64,000 bases of DNA from Pseudomonas sp. NKUCC02_KPG (GTDB lineage Bacteria > Pseudomonadota > Gammaproteobacteria > Pseudomonadales > Pseudomonadaceae), in the NCBI RefSeq assembly GCF_019345465.1, contig NZ_JAHKRC010000014.1, forward strand, positions 1 through 64,000, in the 5' to 3' direction. The notes below the pieces were generated by a model. That model was not told the origin of the DNA. It saw only the letters and a list, made by a program, of their open reading frames with translations, and made no database searches. Below, piece by piece: positions 15,235 to 24,733 of the stretch. Each line of letters opens with the position of its first letter. The first letter of the stretch is position 1. The position numbers and the translations under genes were made by a program.

Positions 15235-15606
15235 ATGGCAACTATCAACCAGCTGGTACGTCAGCCGCGTAAGCGTATCGTCGAGAAATCCGACGTGCCT
15301 GCGCTGCAAAACTGCCCGCAACGTCGTGGCGTATGCACCCGTGTGTATACAACTACGCCGAAAAAACCTAACTCGGCACTGCGTAAAGTATGCCGTGTGC
15401 GCCTGACCAACGGTTTCGAGGTTTCCTCGTACATCGGTGGTGAAGGTCACAACCTGCAAGAACACAGCGTGGTACTGATTCGTGGCGGTCGTGTAAAAGA
15501 CTTGCCAGGTGTTCGTTATCACACCGTTCGCGGCTCTTTGGATACTTCCGGCGTTAAAGGTCGTAACCAAGGTCGTTCGAAGTACGGTACCAAGAAGCCG
15601 AAGTAG
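15235..15606 (+). CDS. rpsL: 30S ribosomal protein S12
   Basis: S12 sits at the decoding site and sets translational accuracy. The 123-aa protein keeps Lys43 (TTPKKPNSALRK) and Lys88 (GGRVKDLPG), the positions changed in streptomycin resistance, so it reads as wild type. Asp89 in KDLPG is the residue known to be methylthiolated in the family. It is first in the str operon, with its own promoter and leader upstream; rpsG follows after 123 bases. Confidence 0.97.
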   Translation: MATINQLVRQPRKRIVEKSDVPALQNCPQRRGVCTRVYTTTPKKPNSALRKVCRVRLTNGFEVSSYIGGEGHNLQEHSVVLIRGGRVKDLPGVRYHTVRGSLDTSGVKGRNQGRSKYGTKKPK

Positions 15607-15729
15607 TATTCGGTTGCTGGTAAAAAATGCAGATTTCTTTTTTTCTGAGTCGATAAGAGTAAGGTCGGACGTGCATCTTTTGGATGTAATGGTTCCGAGC
15701 TAACCTGAAGACCGTTTGAGGGCTTATCC

Positions 15730-16200
15730 ATGCCAAGAAGACGCGTAGCAGCCAAGCGCGATGTGCTTGACGATCCAAAATACGGAAGCCAAATCCTGGC
15801 CAAGTTCATGAACCACGTGATGGAAAGCGGCAAAAAAGCCGTTGCCGAGCGTATCGTTTATGGCGCGCTGGAAAAGGTTAAAGAACGCAAGAACAGCGAT
15901 CCCCTGGAAATCTTCGAGAAAGCTCTCGACGCCATCGCTCCGCTGGTCGAAGTGAAGTCGCGCCGTGTAGGCGGTGCTACTTACCAGGTTCCGGTCGAAG
16001 TTCGCCCGTCCCGTCGTAACGCCCTGGCAATGCGCTGGTTGGTAGACTTCGCCCGTAAGCGCGGCGAGAAGTCTATGGCTCTGCGTTTGGCTGGCGAACT
16101 GTTGGACGCAGCTGAAGGTAAAGGTGCTGCTGTTAAGAAGCGTGAAGACGTGCACCGTATGGCCGAAGCTAACAAAGCTTTCTCGCACTACCGCTTCTAA
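15730..16200 (+). CDS. rpsG: 30S ribosomal protein S7
   Basis: S7 nucleates assembly of the 30S head and lies near the E site. The 156-aa protein begins MPRRRVAAKRDVLDDPKYGS and has the conserved GGATYQVPVEVRPSRRNALA stretch (about 81-100). In E. coli S7 represses the str operon by binding the rpsL-rpsG spacer; the 123-base spacer here could serve the same purpose but no clear fold was recognised. fusA follows after 30 bases. Confidence 0.97.
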   Translation: MPRRRVAAKRDVLDDPKYGSQILAKFMNHVMESGKKAVAERIVYGALEKVKERKNSDPLEIFEKALDAIAPLVEVKSRRVGGATYQVPVEVRPSRRNALAMRWLVDFARKRGEKSMALRLAGELLDAAEGKGAAVKKREDVHRMAEANKAFSHYRF

Positions 16201-16230
16201 ATTCAGCTTCACTAATTTTGCGAGGGCTTT

Positions 16231-18336
16231 ATGGCTCGTACTACTCCGATTAGTCGCTACCGTAACATCGGTATCGTCGCTCACGTGGATGCTGGTAAAA
16301 CCACTACCACCGAGCGCGTACTGTTTTACACTGGCAAAAGTCACAAAATGGGCGAGGTGCATGATGGCGCCGCGACCACAGACTGGATGGTTCAGGAGCA
16401 GGAGCGTGGTATTACCATTACTTCTGCTGCTATCACCGCCTTCTGGAAAGGTTCTGCCAAGCAGTACAAGGACGAGCATCGCTTCAACGTAATCGATACC
16501 CCGGGCCACGTTGACTTCACTATTGAAGTTGAGCGTTCCCTGCGCGTACTCGACGGCGCTGTCGTTGTGTTCTGTGGTACCTCGGGTGTTGAGCCTCAGT
16601 CGGAAACCGTATGGCGTCAAGCCAACAAATACGGCGTTCCACGTCTTGTTTACGTAAACAAGATGGACCGTGCTGGCGCCAACTTCCTGCGCGTTATTGA
16701 GCAGATCAAGAAGCGTCTGGGCCACACTCCGGTTCCAATCCAGCTGGCTATCGGTTCTGAAGACAACTTCCAGGGTCAGATTGATCTGATCAACATGGAA
16801 GCTGTGTACTGGAACGATGCTGACAAGGGTATGGTTCCTGTTCGCAAAGAAATTCCAGCTGAGCTGAAAGATCTTGCTGACGAATGGCGCGACAACATGG
16901 TTCAGGCTGCGGCCGAGGCCAATGAAGAGCTGATGAACAAGTACCTCGAAGGTGAAGAATTCACCATCGCGGAAATTAAGGCTGCTCTGCGTCAGCGTAC
17001 TATCGCTGGTGAGATCGTCTTGGCTGTTTGCGGTTCTTCCTTCAAGAACAAGGGTGTTCCCCTGGTTCTCGACGCCGTTATCGACTTCCTGCCTGCTCCG
17101 ACTGATATTCCTGCCATCAAGGGTACTGACCCTGATGACGAGAGCATCGAGCTGGAGCGTCATGCTGACGACAGCGAGCCGTTCTCGGCTCTGGCGTTCA
17201 AGATCGCTACCGACCCATTCGTGGGTACCTTGACCTTCGTCCGTGTTTACTCGGGCGTGTTGAACTCCGGCGATGGCGTGATCAACTCGGTTAAAGGCAA
17301 GAAAGAGCGTGTGGGTCGTATGGTGCAAATGCACGCAAACGCCCGTGAAGAAATCAAGGAAGTACGCGCTGGTGACATCGCGGCCTTGATCGGCATGAAG
17401 GACGTCACCACTGGTGAGACTTTGTGCAACGCTGACAAGCCAATCATTCTGGTTCGCATGGACTTCCCGGAGCCGGTTATTTCGGTTGCCGTAGAGCCTA
17501 AGACCAAGGATGACCAGGAAAAAATGGGTGTTGCACTGGGCAAGCTTGCTCAGGAAGATCCATCTTTCCGCGTTAAAACTGATGAAGAGACTGGTCAGAC
17601 GATCATCTCGGGCATGGGCGAGCTGCACTTGGACATCCTGGTTGATCGGATGCGCCGTGAGTTCAACGTCGAAGCCAACATCGGTAAGCCTCAGGTTTCG
17701 TATCGTGAGCGCATCACGAAGAACTGTGAGATCGAAGGCAAGTTCGTTCGTCAGTCCGGCGGTCGTGGCCAGTTTGGTCACTGCTGGATCCGTTTTGCAC
17801 CTGCTGACGAAGGTCAGGAAGGTCTGCAGTTCGTGAACGAAGTGGTAGGTGGTGTGGTTCCTAAGGAATACATCCCGGCTATCCAGAAGGGCATCGAAGA
17901 GCAGATGAAGAACGGTGTTGTTGCCGGCTATCCGCTGATCGGCCTGAAGGCTACCGTGTTTGATGGTTCTTACCACGACGTCGACTCCAACGAGATGGCG
18001 TTTAAGGTGGCTGCTTCCATGGCGACCAAGCAACTGGCTACCAAAGGTGGTGGTGAGCTGCTTGAGCCGATCATGGCGGTAGAGGTTGTTACACCTGAAG
18101 ACTATATGGGTGACGTGATGGGCGACTTGAATCGTCGTCGCGGCATGATCCAGGGTATGGAAGATACGGTTTCCGGCAAAGTTATTCGTGCCGAGGTTCC
18201 GTTGGGTGAAATGTTCGGTTATGCGACCGACGTTCGTTCCATGTCTCAGGGTCGCGCAAGCTACTCTATGGAATTCAAAAAATACGATACAGCTCCGGCG
18301 CACATCGTCGAAACTGTTACTAAAAAACAAGGCTGA
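16231..18336 (+). CDS. fusA: Elongation factor G
   Basis: EF-G is the GTPase that drives translocation and, with RRF, ribosome recycling. The 701-aa protein shows G1 AHVDAGKTT (17-25), DTPGHVDF (switch II region), NKMDR and the domain IV stretch with SGGRGQFGH. The third gene of the str operon, it lies 35 bases before tuf. Only this copy is in the window. Confidence 0.97.
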   Translation: MARTTPISRYRNIGIVAHVDAGKTTTTERVLFYTGKSHKMGEVHDGAATTDWMVQEQERGITITSAAITAFWKGSAKQYKDEHRFNVIDTPGHVDFTIEVERSLRVLDGAVVVFCGTSGVEPQSETVWRQANKYGVPRLVYVNKMDRAGANFLRVIEQIKKRLGHTPVPIQLAIGSEDNFQGQIDLINMEAVYWNDADKGMVPVRKEIPAELKDLADEWRDNMVQAAAEANEELMNKYLEGEEFTIAEIKAALRQRTIAGEIVLAVCGSSFKNKGVPLVLDAVIDFLPAPTDIPAIKGTDPDDESIELERHADDSEPFSALAFKIATDPFVGTLTFVRVYSGVLNSGDGVINSVKGKKERVGRMVQMHANAREEIKEVRAGDIAALIGMKDVTTGETLCNADKPIILVRMDFPEPVISVAVEPKTKDDQEKMGVALGKLAQEDPSFRVKTDEETGQTIISGMGELHLDILVDRMRREFNVEANIGKPQVSYRERITKNCEIEGKFVRQSGGRGQFGHCWIRFAPADEGQEGLQFVNEVVGGVVPKEYIPAIQKGIEEQMKNGVVAGYPLIGLKATVFDGSYHDVDSNEMAFKVAASMATKQLATKGGGELLEPIMAVEVVTPEDYMGDVMGDLNRRRGMIQGMEDTVSGKVIRAEVPLGEMFGYATDVRSMSQGRASYSMEFKKYDTAPAHIVETVTKKQG

Positions 18337-18371
18337 TTTAGTTCAGTCCTTTAGGCAAGGAGTTAATTGTC

Positions 18372-19565
18372 GTGGCTAAAGAAAAATTTGATCGTTCCCT
18401 ACCGCACGTCAACGTTGGCACTATCGGTCACGTTGACCATGGTAAAACCACGCTGACTGCAGCTCTGACTCGTGTTTGCTCCGAGATTTTCGGTTCGGCA
18501 ATCGTTGACTTCGATAAAATCGACAGCGCGCCAGAAGAAAAAGCTCGTGGTATCACCATCAACACTGCGCACGTTGAATACAACTCGCTGATCCGTCACT
18601 ACGCTCACGTTGACTGCCCAGGTCACGCTGACTATGTGAAGAACATGATCACCGGTGCTGCTCAGATGGACGGCGCTATCCTGGTTTGTTCGGCCGCTGA
18701 TGGTCCGATGCCGCAAACCCGTGAGCACATCCTGCTGTCCCGTCAGGTTGGCGTTCCGTACATCGTGGTTTTCCTGAACAAGGCTGACCTGGTAGACGAC
18801 GCTGAGCTGCTGGAACTGGTTGAGATGGAAGTGCGCGATCTGCTGAGCACTTACGACTTCCCAGGCGACGACACTCCGATCATCATCGGTTCTGCTCGTA
18901 TGGCTCTGGAAGGCAAAGACGACAACGAAATGGGCACCACTGCCGTTCGTAAACTGGTTGAAACTCTGGATACTTACATTCCGGACCCAGTTCGTGTTAT
19001 CGACAAGCCGTTCCTGATGCCAATCGAAGACGTATTCTCGATCTCTGGTCGCGGTACTGTTGTAACTGGTCGTATCGAGCGCGGTATCGTTCGCGTTCAA
19101 GATCCGCTGGAAATCGTTGGTCTGCGTGACACTACTGTTACCACCTGCACCGGCGTTGAAATGTTCCGTAAGCTGCTTGACGAAGGTCGTGCTGGCGAGA
19201 ACTGCGGCGTGCTGCTGCGCGGCACCAAGCGTGACGACGTAGAGCGTGGCCAGGTTCTGGTTAAGCCGGGTTCGGTTAAGCCGCACACTACCTTCGAAGC
19301 TGAAGTGTACGTGTTGAGCAAAGAAGAAGGCGGCCGTCACACTCCGTTCTTCAAAGGCTACCGTCCACAGTTCTACTTCCGGACCACTGACGTGACCGGT
19401 AACTGCGAACTGCCGGAAGGCGTTGAAATGGTAATGCCAGGCGACAACATCAAAATGGTTGTCACCCTGATCAAAACCATCGCAATGGAAGACGGTCTGC
19501 GTTTCGCAATCCGTGAAGGCGGTCGTACCGTCGGCGCTGGCGTAGTAGCCAAAATCATTGCTTAA
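18372..19565 (+). CDS. tuf: Elongation factor Tu
   Basis: EF-Tu delivers aminoacyl-tRNA to the ribosome. The 397-aa protein shows GHVDHGKTTL (19-28), DCPGHADY and NKAD, followed by the two beta-barrel domains. The start is GTG, supported by the family N terminus MAKEKFDRSLPHVNVGTIGH and an AAGGAG ribosome site. It closes the str operon before a strong terminator. The copy that many pseudomonads keep between tRNA-Thr and tRNA-Trp is missing from that site here, so this may be the only tuf gene. Confidence 0.97.
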   Translation: MAKEKFDRSLPHVNVGTIGHVDHGKTTLTAALTRVCSEIFGSAIVDFDKIDSAPEEKARGITINTAHVEYNSLIRHYAHVDCPGHADYVKNMITGAAQMDGAILVCSAADGPMPQTREHILLSRQVGVPYIVVFLNKADLVDDAELLELVEMEVRDLLSTYDFPGDDTPIIIGSARMALEGKDDNEMGTTAVRKLVETLDTYIPDPVRVIDKPFLMPIEDVFSISGRGTVVTGRIERGIVRVQDPLEIVGLRDTTVTTCTGVEMFRKLLDEGRAGENCGVLLRGTKRDDVERGQVLVKPGSVKPHTTFEAEVYVLSKEEGGRHTPFFKGYRPQFYFRTTDVTGNCELPEGVEMVMPGDNIKMVVTLIKTIAMEDGLRFAIREGGRTVGAGVVAKIIA

Positions 19566-19579
19566 GCTTTGATTGCCTG

Positions 19580-19610
19580 AAAAAGCCCCCGCTCAGCGGG
19601 GGCTTTTTTT
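19580..19610 (+). terminator. str operon terminator
   Basis: The stem GCCCCCGC / GCGGGGGC with a TCA loop, flanked by AAAA and TTTTTTT, is a strong intrinsic terminator 20 bases after tuf. Confidence 0.92.
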
Positions 19611-19616
19611 ATTGAG

Positions 19617-19645
19617 TTGACACCCAGTTGGGCCATCTATAGAAT
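19617..19645 (+). promoter_or_regulatory. S10 operon promoter
   Basis: TTGACA (19617-19622), a 17-bp spacer and TAGAAT (19640-19645) lie just after the tuf terminator. The resulting leader is only about 55 bases, too short for an enteric-type L4-controlled S10 leader. Confidence 0.8.
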
Positions 19646-19707
19646 TGCGCCTCCTTTAAACGGGCGTATTGCGCTCGGTGGGAATAGCAATCGGAGTCTG
19701 AAATCCA

Positions 19708-20019
19708 ATGCAAAATCAGCAAATCCGTATCAGGTTGAAGGCTTTTGACCATCGCCTGATCGACCAATCAACCCAGGAAATCGTGGAAACCGCGAAACGT
19801 ACTGGTGCTCAAGTGCGTGGTCCAATTCCACTGCCTACCCGTAAAGAGCGGTTCACCGTTCTGGTCTCCCCGCACGTCAACAAAGACGCGCGTGACCAGT
19901 ATGAGATCCGTACTCATAAGCGCGTTCTGGACATCGTCCAGCCAACGGATAAAACCGTTGATGCACTTATGAAGCTTGATCTTGCGGCCGGTGTGGAAGT
20001 GCAGATCAGCCTCGGCTAA
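19708..20019 (+). CDS. rpsJ: 30S ribosomal protein S10 (NusE)
   Basis: S10 is a 30S head protein that also acts with NusB and NusG in antitermination. The 103-aa sequence ([20 protein letters not shown]) is canonical. It is first in the S10 operon, with its own strong promoter 63 bases upstream; rplC follows after 81 bases. The antitermination partners nusG and nusB are both in this window. Confidence 0.97.
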
Positions 20020-20100
20020 GACTTGGGTCTTAGTCGTGTAACGCTCTGAAATGGGCGGCCATAGCGGGTGAAAGCCCCGTACACTCATGAGGTTTACAAC

Positions 20101-20736
20101 ATGACTATTGGTGTAGTCGGTCGTAAATGCGGTATGACCCGTATTTTCACCGAAGAAGGTGTCTCCATTCCGGTTACGGTCATTGAGATCGAGCCGAATC
20201 GCGTCACCCAGTTCAAAACTGAAGAAACCGATGGCTATCGTGCAGTGCAAGTCACTGTCGGCGAGCGTCGCGCTTCGCGTGTAACTGCTGCTCAAGCGGG
20301 TCACTTCGCTAAAGCAAACGTTGCAGCTGGTCGTACCGTAATGGAATTCCGTCTTGAAGAAGGCGAGTACCAAGCAGGCGATCTGATCAACGCTGAAATC
20401 TTCACCGCAGGTCAGATGGTCGATGTGACCGGTCAGTCCAAAGGTAAAGGCTTCCAGGGTACGATCAAGCGTTGGAATTTCCGTGGCCAAGATAACACTC
20501 ACGGTAACTCCGTTTCCCACCGCGTCCCGGGCTCTATTGGCCAGTGCCAGACTCCTGGTCGTGTATTCAAGGGCAAAAAAATGTCCGGTCATATGGGCGC
20601 TGAGCGCGTGACCGTGCAGTCCCTCGAAGTAGTGCGCGTCGACGCTGAACGCAATCTGTTGTTGGTCAAGGGTGCTGTTCCTGGCGCTACTGGCGGCAAC
20701 CTGGTTGTACGTCCGGCGGCCAAGGCTCGCGGTTAA
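20101..20736 (+). CDS. rplC: 50S ribosomal protein L3
   Basis: L3 is an early assembly protein close to the peptidyl transferase centre. The 211-aa start MTIGVVGRKCGMTRIF at 20101 is the family start; an in-frame upstream start at 20068 adds 11 unrelated residues. The GQ site within SIGQCQTPGRVFKG matches the glutamine methylated by PrmB in enterics. The gap to rplD is 12 bases. Confidence 0.96.
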   Translation: MTIGVVGRKCGMTRIFTEEGVSIPVTVIEIEPNRVTQFKTEETDGYRAVQVTVGERRASRVTAAQAGHFAKANVAAGRTVMEFRLEEGEYQAGDLINAEIFTAGQMVDVTGQSKGKGFQGTIKRWNFRGQDNTHGNSVSHRVPGSIGQCQTPGRVFKGKKMSGHMGAERVTVQSLEVVRVDAERNLLLVKGAVPGATGGNLVVRPAAKARG

Positions 20737-20748
20737 GGGGAAGCTGAC

Positions 20749-21351
20749 ATGCAATTAAATGTAAATGATGCTCAAGCGATCGAAGTTTCCGAACTGACGT
20801 TTGGCGGCGAGTTCAACGAGACGCTGGTTCACCAGGCAGTCGTGGCCTACATGGCTGGCGGTCGTCAAGGTAGCAAGCAGCAAAAGACCCGTTCCGACGT
20901 TCGTGGTGGCGGTAAGCGCCCTTGGCGTCAGAAAGGTACTGGCCGTGCTCGTGCCGGTACTATCCGTAGCCCAATCTGGCGTGGCGGTGGTACTACTTTC
21001 GCAGCTCGTCCACAAGATCACTCTCAGAAGCTCAACAAGAAGATGTATCGCGCAGCAATGCGTTCCATCCTTGCTGAACTGGTTCGTACTGATCGTCTGA
21101 TCGTGGTTCAGGACTTCGCAGTTGAAGCGCCGAAAACCAAAGATCTGCTGAACAAACTGAATGGCATGGGTCTGACAGACGTCCTGATCGTGTCTGAAGT
21201 TGTTGATCAGAACCTGTACCTGGCTGCTCGTAACCTGCCACACGTTGATGTACGTGACGTGCAAGGTTCCGACCCAGTTAGTCTGATCGCATACGACAAG
21301 GTGTTGATCACCGTGTCGGCCGTGAAGAAATTCGAGGAGCTGCTGGGATGA
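20749..21351 (+). CDS. rplD: 50S ribosomal protein L4
   Basis: L4 lines the peptide exit tunnel. The 200-aa protein has the long tunnel loop (about residues 40-95, rich in Gly, Arg and Lys, with GGGKRPWRQKGTGRARAGT). In E. coli it represses the S10 operon by attenuation and blocked translation; the short leader here argues against the same device. It overlaps rplW by four bases (ATGA). Confidence 0.96.
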   Translation: MQLNVNDAQAIEVSELTFGGEFNETLVHQAVVAYMAGGRQGSKQQKTRSDVRGGGKRPWRQKGTGRARAGTIRSPIWRGGGTTFAARPQDHSQKLNKKMYRAAMRSILAELVRTDRLIVVQDFAVEAPKTKDLLNKLNGMGLTDVLIVSEVVDQNLYLAARNLPHVDVRDVQGSDPVSLIAYDKVLITVSAVKKFEELLG

Positions 21352-21647
21352 ACCAGGAACGCGTATTTAAAGTTCTGCTTGGCCCGCACGTTTCCGAGAA
21401 GGCTACGGTTCTGGCAGACAAGAAAGGCCAGTTCGTTTTCAAGGTTGCTACTGATGCAACCAAGCTGGAAATCAAGAAGGCCGTCGAAAGCCTGTTCAGC
21501 GTGAAAGTTGAGCGTGTTACTACCCTGAATGTTCTGGGTAAGAGCAAGCGCACCGCTCGCGGCGTGGGCAAGCGTAATGACTGGAAGAAGGCAGTAATCT
21601 CCCTTCAGCCAGGCCAAGATCTCGATTTCAGCAGCAGTGCTGAGTAA
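21348..21647 (+). CDS. rplW: 50S ribosomal protein L23
   Basis: L23 sits at the tunnel exit and docks trigger factor and SRP. The 99-aa protein keeps the conserved GPHVSEKAT (13-21) region and the GVGKRNDWKKA loop (about 75-85). Its start overlaps the rplD stop, so translation is probably coupled. Confidence 0.96.
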   Translation: MNQERVFKVLLGPHVSEKATVLADKKGQFVFKVATDATKLEIKKAVESLFSVKVERVTTLNVLGKSKRTARGVGKRNDWKKAVISLQPGQDLDFSSSAE

Positions 21648-21661
21648 GGAAGGGGTGCATC

Positions 21662-22486
21662 ATGGCAATCGTTAAATGCAAACCGACTTCCCCTGGCCGC
21701 CGTCATGTGGTCAAGGTGGTCAACCAGGAGCTGCATAAAGGCGCTCCTCACGCACCGCTGCTCGAGAAGAAATCGAAGACTGGTGGTCGTAACAACAATG
21801 GCCGTATTACCACGCGTCACATCGGTGGTGGTCATAAGCAGCATTATCGTTTGGTCGACTTCCGTCGCAACGACAAAGATGGCATTCCAGCCACTGTTGA
21901 GCGTATCGAATACGATCCAAACCGTACTGCTCACATTGCTCTTATGTTGTACGCAGACGGCGAACGCCGTTACATCATCGCCCCTAAAGGCGTGAGCGCT
22001 GGCGACCAGCTGATTTCGGGTGCTTTGGCTCCGATCAAGCCAGGCAACCAGTTGCAACTGCGCAGCATTCCAGTTGGTAGCACCGTACACGGCATCGAAT
22101 TGAAGCCGGGCAAAGGCGCACAAATCGCTCGTTCCGCTGGTGCTTCGGCTCAGCTGGTCGCTCGTGATGGTGTCTACGTGACCCTGCGTCTGCGTTCCGG
22201 TGAAATGCGTAAAGTATTGGCTGAATGCCGTGCAACGCTTGGCGAAGTCTCGAACTCCGAGCACAGCCTGCGTTCGCTGGGTAAAGCTGGTGCCAAACGC
22301 TGGCGTGGCGTTCGCCCAACCGTTCGTGGTGTTGCCATGAACCCGGTTGACCACCCACATGGTGGTGGTGAAGGTCGTACCTCTGGTGGTCGTCATCCGG
22401 TATCGCCATGGGGCTTCCCGACTAAGGGCGCGAAGACTCGTGGTAATAAGCGTACCGACAAAATGATCGTCCGTCGTCGCAAGTAA
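21662..22486 (+). CDS. rplB: 50S ribosomal protein L2
   Basis: L2 is needed for subunit association and peptidyl transferase assembly. The 274-aa protein has the signature PVDHPHGGGEGRTSGGRHPV (about 222-241) with the conserved histidine. It is in the standard place between rplW and rpsS. Confidence 0.97.
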   Translation: MAIVKCKPTSPGRRHVVKVVNQELHKGAPHAPLLEKKSKTGGRNNNGRITTRHIGGGHKQHYRLVDFRRNDKDGIPATVERIEYDPNRTAHIALMLYADGERRYIIAPKGVSAGDQLISGALAPIKPGNQLQLRSIPVGSTVHGIELKPGKGAQIARSAGASAQLVARDGVYVTLRLRSGEMRKVLAECRATLGEVSNSEHSLRSLGKAGAKRWRGVRPTVRGVAMNPVDHPHGGGEGRTSGGRHPVSPWGFPTKGAKTRGNKRTDKMIVRRRK

Positions 22487-22502
22487 ATAGAGGGATACGA
22501 CA

Positions 22503-22778
22503 GTGCCACGTTCTCTGAAAAAAGGTCCTTTTATTGATCTTCACCTACTGAAGAAGATCGAAGTGGCGGCGGAAAAGAACGATCGCAAACCGGTGAAAAC
22601 CTGGTCGCGTCGTTCGATGATCCTGCCACAAATGGTCGGTTTGACCATCGCTGTGCATAACGGTCGTCTTCATGTCCCAGTTCTTGTGAACGAAGACATG
22701 GTTGGCCATAAACTAGGCGAGTTTGCCGGTACCCGCACTTATCGTGGGCACGTGGCAGACAAGAAAGCCAAGCGTTAA
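22503..22778 (+). CDS. rpsS: 30S ribosomal protein S19
   Basis: S19 binds 16S rRNA in the head with S13. The 91-aa sequence MPRSLKKGPFIDLHLLKKIE is canonical, read from a GTG start. The C-terminal FAGTRTYRGHVADKKAKR is complete. The gap to rplV is 13 bases. Confidence 0.96.
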   Translation: MPRSLKKGPFIDLHLLKKIEVAAEKNDRKPVKTWSRRSMILPQMVGLTIAVHNGRLHVPVLVNEDMVGHKLGEFAGTRTYRGHVADKKAKR

Positions 22779-22791
22779 GGGGTAAGGAACG

Positions 22792-23124
22792 ATGGAAGTA
22801 GCCGCTAAGTTGTCGGGCGCTCGAATCTCCGCCCAGAAAGCCCGCTTGGTCGCCGACCAGATCCGCGGGAAGAAGGTGGGCGAAGCGCTCAACCTGTTGG
22901 CTTTCAGCAACAAGAAAGCCGCCGAGATCATCAAGAAAGTGCTGGAGTCGGCCGTAGCCAACGCCGAGCATAACGAAGGCGCAGACGTTGACGACCTTAA
23001 AGTCGCCACCGTTTTCGTCAACGAAGGGCGTTCGCTGAAGCGCATCATGCCGCGTGCCAAAGGCCGCGCTGATCGCATCGTCAAGCGGTCTTGCCATATC
23101 ACTGTCAAGGTTGCTGACAAGTAA
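22792..23124 (+). CDS. rplV: 50S ribosomal protein L22
   Basis: L22 contacts all 23S domains and, with L4, forms the tunnel constriction. The 110-aa protein shows the beta-hairpin stretch [17 protein letters not shown] (about 84-100). Position and size are normal for the S10 operon. Confidence 0.96.
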
Positions 23125-23137
23125 CGGAGTCGAAGAG

Positions 23138-23824
23138 ATGGGTCAGAAAGTACATCCCATTGGCATTCGCCTGGGAATCGTCAAGGAGCACACCTCCGTC
23201 TGGTACGCAGACGGCCGGACTTATGCGGACTACTTGTTCGCTGATCTGAAGGTGCGTGAATACCTCCAAGACAAACTAAAAAGCGCGTCCGTAAGCCGTA
23301 TCGATATCCATCGTCCGGCCCAAACTGCACGTATCACCATCCACACCGCTCGTCCAGGTATCGTTATCGGGAAGAAAGGTGAAGATGTTGAGAAACTGCG
23401 TCAGGACCTGACCAAGCAAATGGGTGTGCCTGTGCACATCAATATCGAAGAGATCCGCAAGCCGGAACTCGACGGTATGCTGGTTGCGCAGAGCGTAGCT
23501 CAGCAGCTGGAGCGTCGTGTAATGTTCCGTCGCGCGATGAAACGCGCTGTACAGAACGCTATGCGCATTGGTGCCAAAGGCATCAAAATCCAAGTGAGCG
23601 GTCGTCTCGGCGGTGCTGAAATCGCACGTACTGAATGGTATCGCGAAGGTCGTGTGCCATTGCACACCCTGCGTGCCGACATCGACTATGCCAACTACGA
23701 AGCTCACACCACTTACGGTGTGATCGGTGTAAAGGTTTGGATCTTCAAAGGCGAAGTAATTGGTGGTCGCCAAGAAGAGCTGAAGCCACAAGCACCAGCG
23801 CCTCGTAAAAAAGCTGCTAAGTAA
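23138..23824 (+). CDS. rpsC: 30S ribosomal protein S3
   Basis: S3 forms part of the mRNA entry channel. The 228-aa protein starts [13 protein letters not shown] at 23138; an in-frame start at 23054 would add 28 residues inside rplV and is not the family start. A KH domain with the [11 protein letters not shown] loop lies near residues 78-88, and the C domain holds [15 protein letters not shown]. Confidence 0.97.
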
Positions 23825-23836
23825 GGGGTACGCCAA

Positions 23837-24250
23837 ATGTTACAACCTAAGCGTACGAAGTTCCGCAAGCAAATGACTGGCCACAACCGTGGCTTGGCAT
23901 TGCGCGGTAGCAAAGTCAGCTTCGGCGAATATGCGCTGAAGTCTGTTGCTCGTGGTCGTCTCACCGCTCGTCAGATCGAATCAGCGCGTCGTGCACTGAC
24001 CCGTCACGTTAAGCGTGGCGGTAAGATCTGGATCCGTGTATTCCCGGACAAGCCTATTTCCAAAAAGCCCCTCGAAGTTCGTATGGGTAAAGGTAAGGGT
24101 AACGTGGAATATTGGGTTGCCCAGATTCAGCCAGGCAAAGTCCTGTATGAAATCGAGGGTGTTACTGAAGAGCTGGCGCGTGAGGCTTTCGCCCTGGCTG
24201 CTGCAAAGCTGCCGCTCGCCACCTCCTTTGTTAAACGGACGGTGATGTGA
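23837..24250 (+). CDS. rplP: 50S ribosomal protein L16
   Basis: L16 organises the A-site tRNA elbow region of the large subunit. The 137-aa protein begins MLQPKRTKFRKQMTGHNRG and shows the GGKIWIRVFPDKPISKKPLE signature (about 55-74). Its TGA shares one base with the rpmC ATG. Confidence 0.97.
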   Translation: MLQPKRTKFRKQMTGHNRGLALRGSKVSFGEYALKSVARGRLTARQIESARRALTRHVKRGGKIWIRVFPDKPISKKPLEVRMGKGKGNVEYWVAQIQPGKVLYEIEGVTEELAREAFALAAAKLPLATSFVKRTVM

Positions 24251-24441
24251 TGAAAGCGAATGAACTTCGTGAAAAATCCGCACAGCAGCTGAACGAGCAA
24301 CTGCTCGGCTTGCTGCGCGACCAGTTCAATCTGCGTATGCAGAAAGCAACTGGCCAGTTGGGGCAGTCGCATCTGCTCTCGCAAGTTAAGCGTGACATCG
24401 CTCGCGTGAAGACTGTGCTCAAACAGCAGGCAGGTAAGTAA
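24250..24441 (+). CDS. rpmC: 50S ribosomal protein L29
   Basis: L29 lies near the tunnel exit next to L23. The 63-aa start is the ATG at 24250, overlapping the rplP stop by one base; a GTG one codon earlier would add an extra Met. The motif LLGLLRDQFNLRMQKATGQL is the family core. Confidence 0.95.
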   Translation: MKANELREKSAQQLNEQLLGLLRDQFNLRMQKATGQLGQSHLLSQVKRDIARVKTVLKQQAGK

Positions 24442-24443
24442 TC

Positions 24444-24710
24444 ATGGCTGAAGCCGAAAAGACTGTCCGTACGCTGACTGGCCGTGTTGTCAGCGACAAG
24501 ATGGACAAAACCATCACCGTTTTGATCGAGCGTCGCGTTAAGCACCCGATCTACGGTAAATACGTTAAGCGTTCGACTAAGCTGCACGCGCACGACGAAA
24601 CCAATCAGTGCCACATCGGCGACAAAGTCACTATTCGTGAAACTCGTCCGATGGCCAAGACCAAGTCTTGGGCACTGGTTGATGTTCTCGAACGCGCTGT
24701 GGAAGTCTAA
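24444..24710 (+). CDS. rpsQ: 30S ribosomal protein S17
   Basis: S17 is a primary 16S-binding OB-fold protein. The 88-aa sequence shows LTGRVVSDKMDKTITVLIER and RETRPMAKTKSW, both typical. It begins 2 bases after rpmC and ends the S10 operon part; rplN starts the spc set 23 bases later without a visible terminator. Confidence 0.96.
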   Translation: MAEAEKTVRTLTGRVVSDKMDKTITVLIERRVKHPIYGKYVKRSTKLHAHDETNQCHIGDKVTIRETRPMAKTKSWALVDVLERAVEV

Positions 24711-24733
24711 GGACTAGGGGTCGGAGAAATTAT

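Noticed and set aside
15724..18330. An 868-codon open frame antisense to rpsG and fusA
   Set aside because: Same codon-bias effect; no motifs, and both plus-strand genes are certain.
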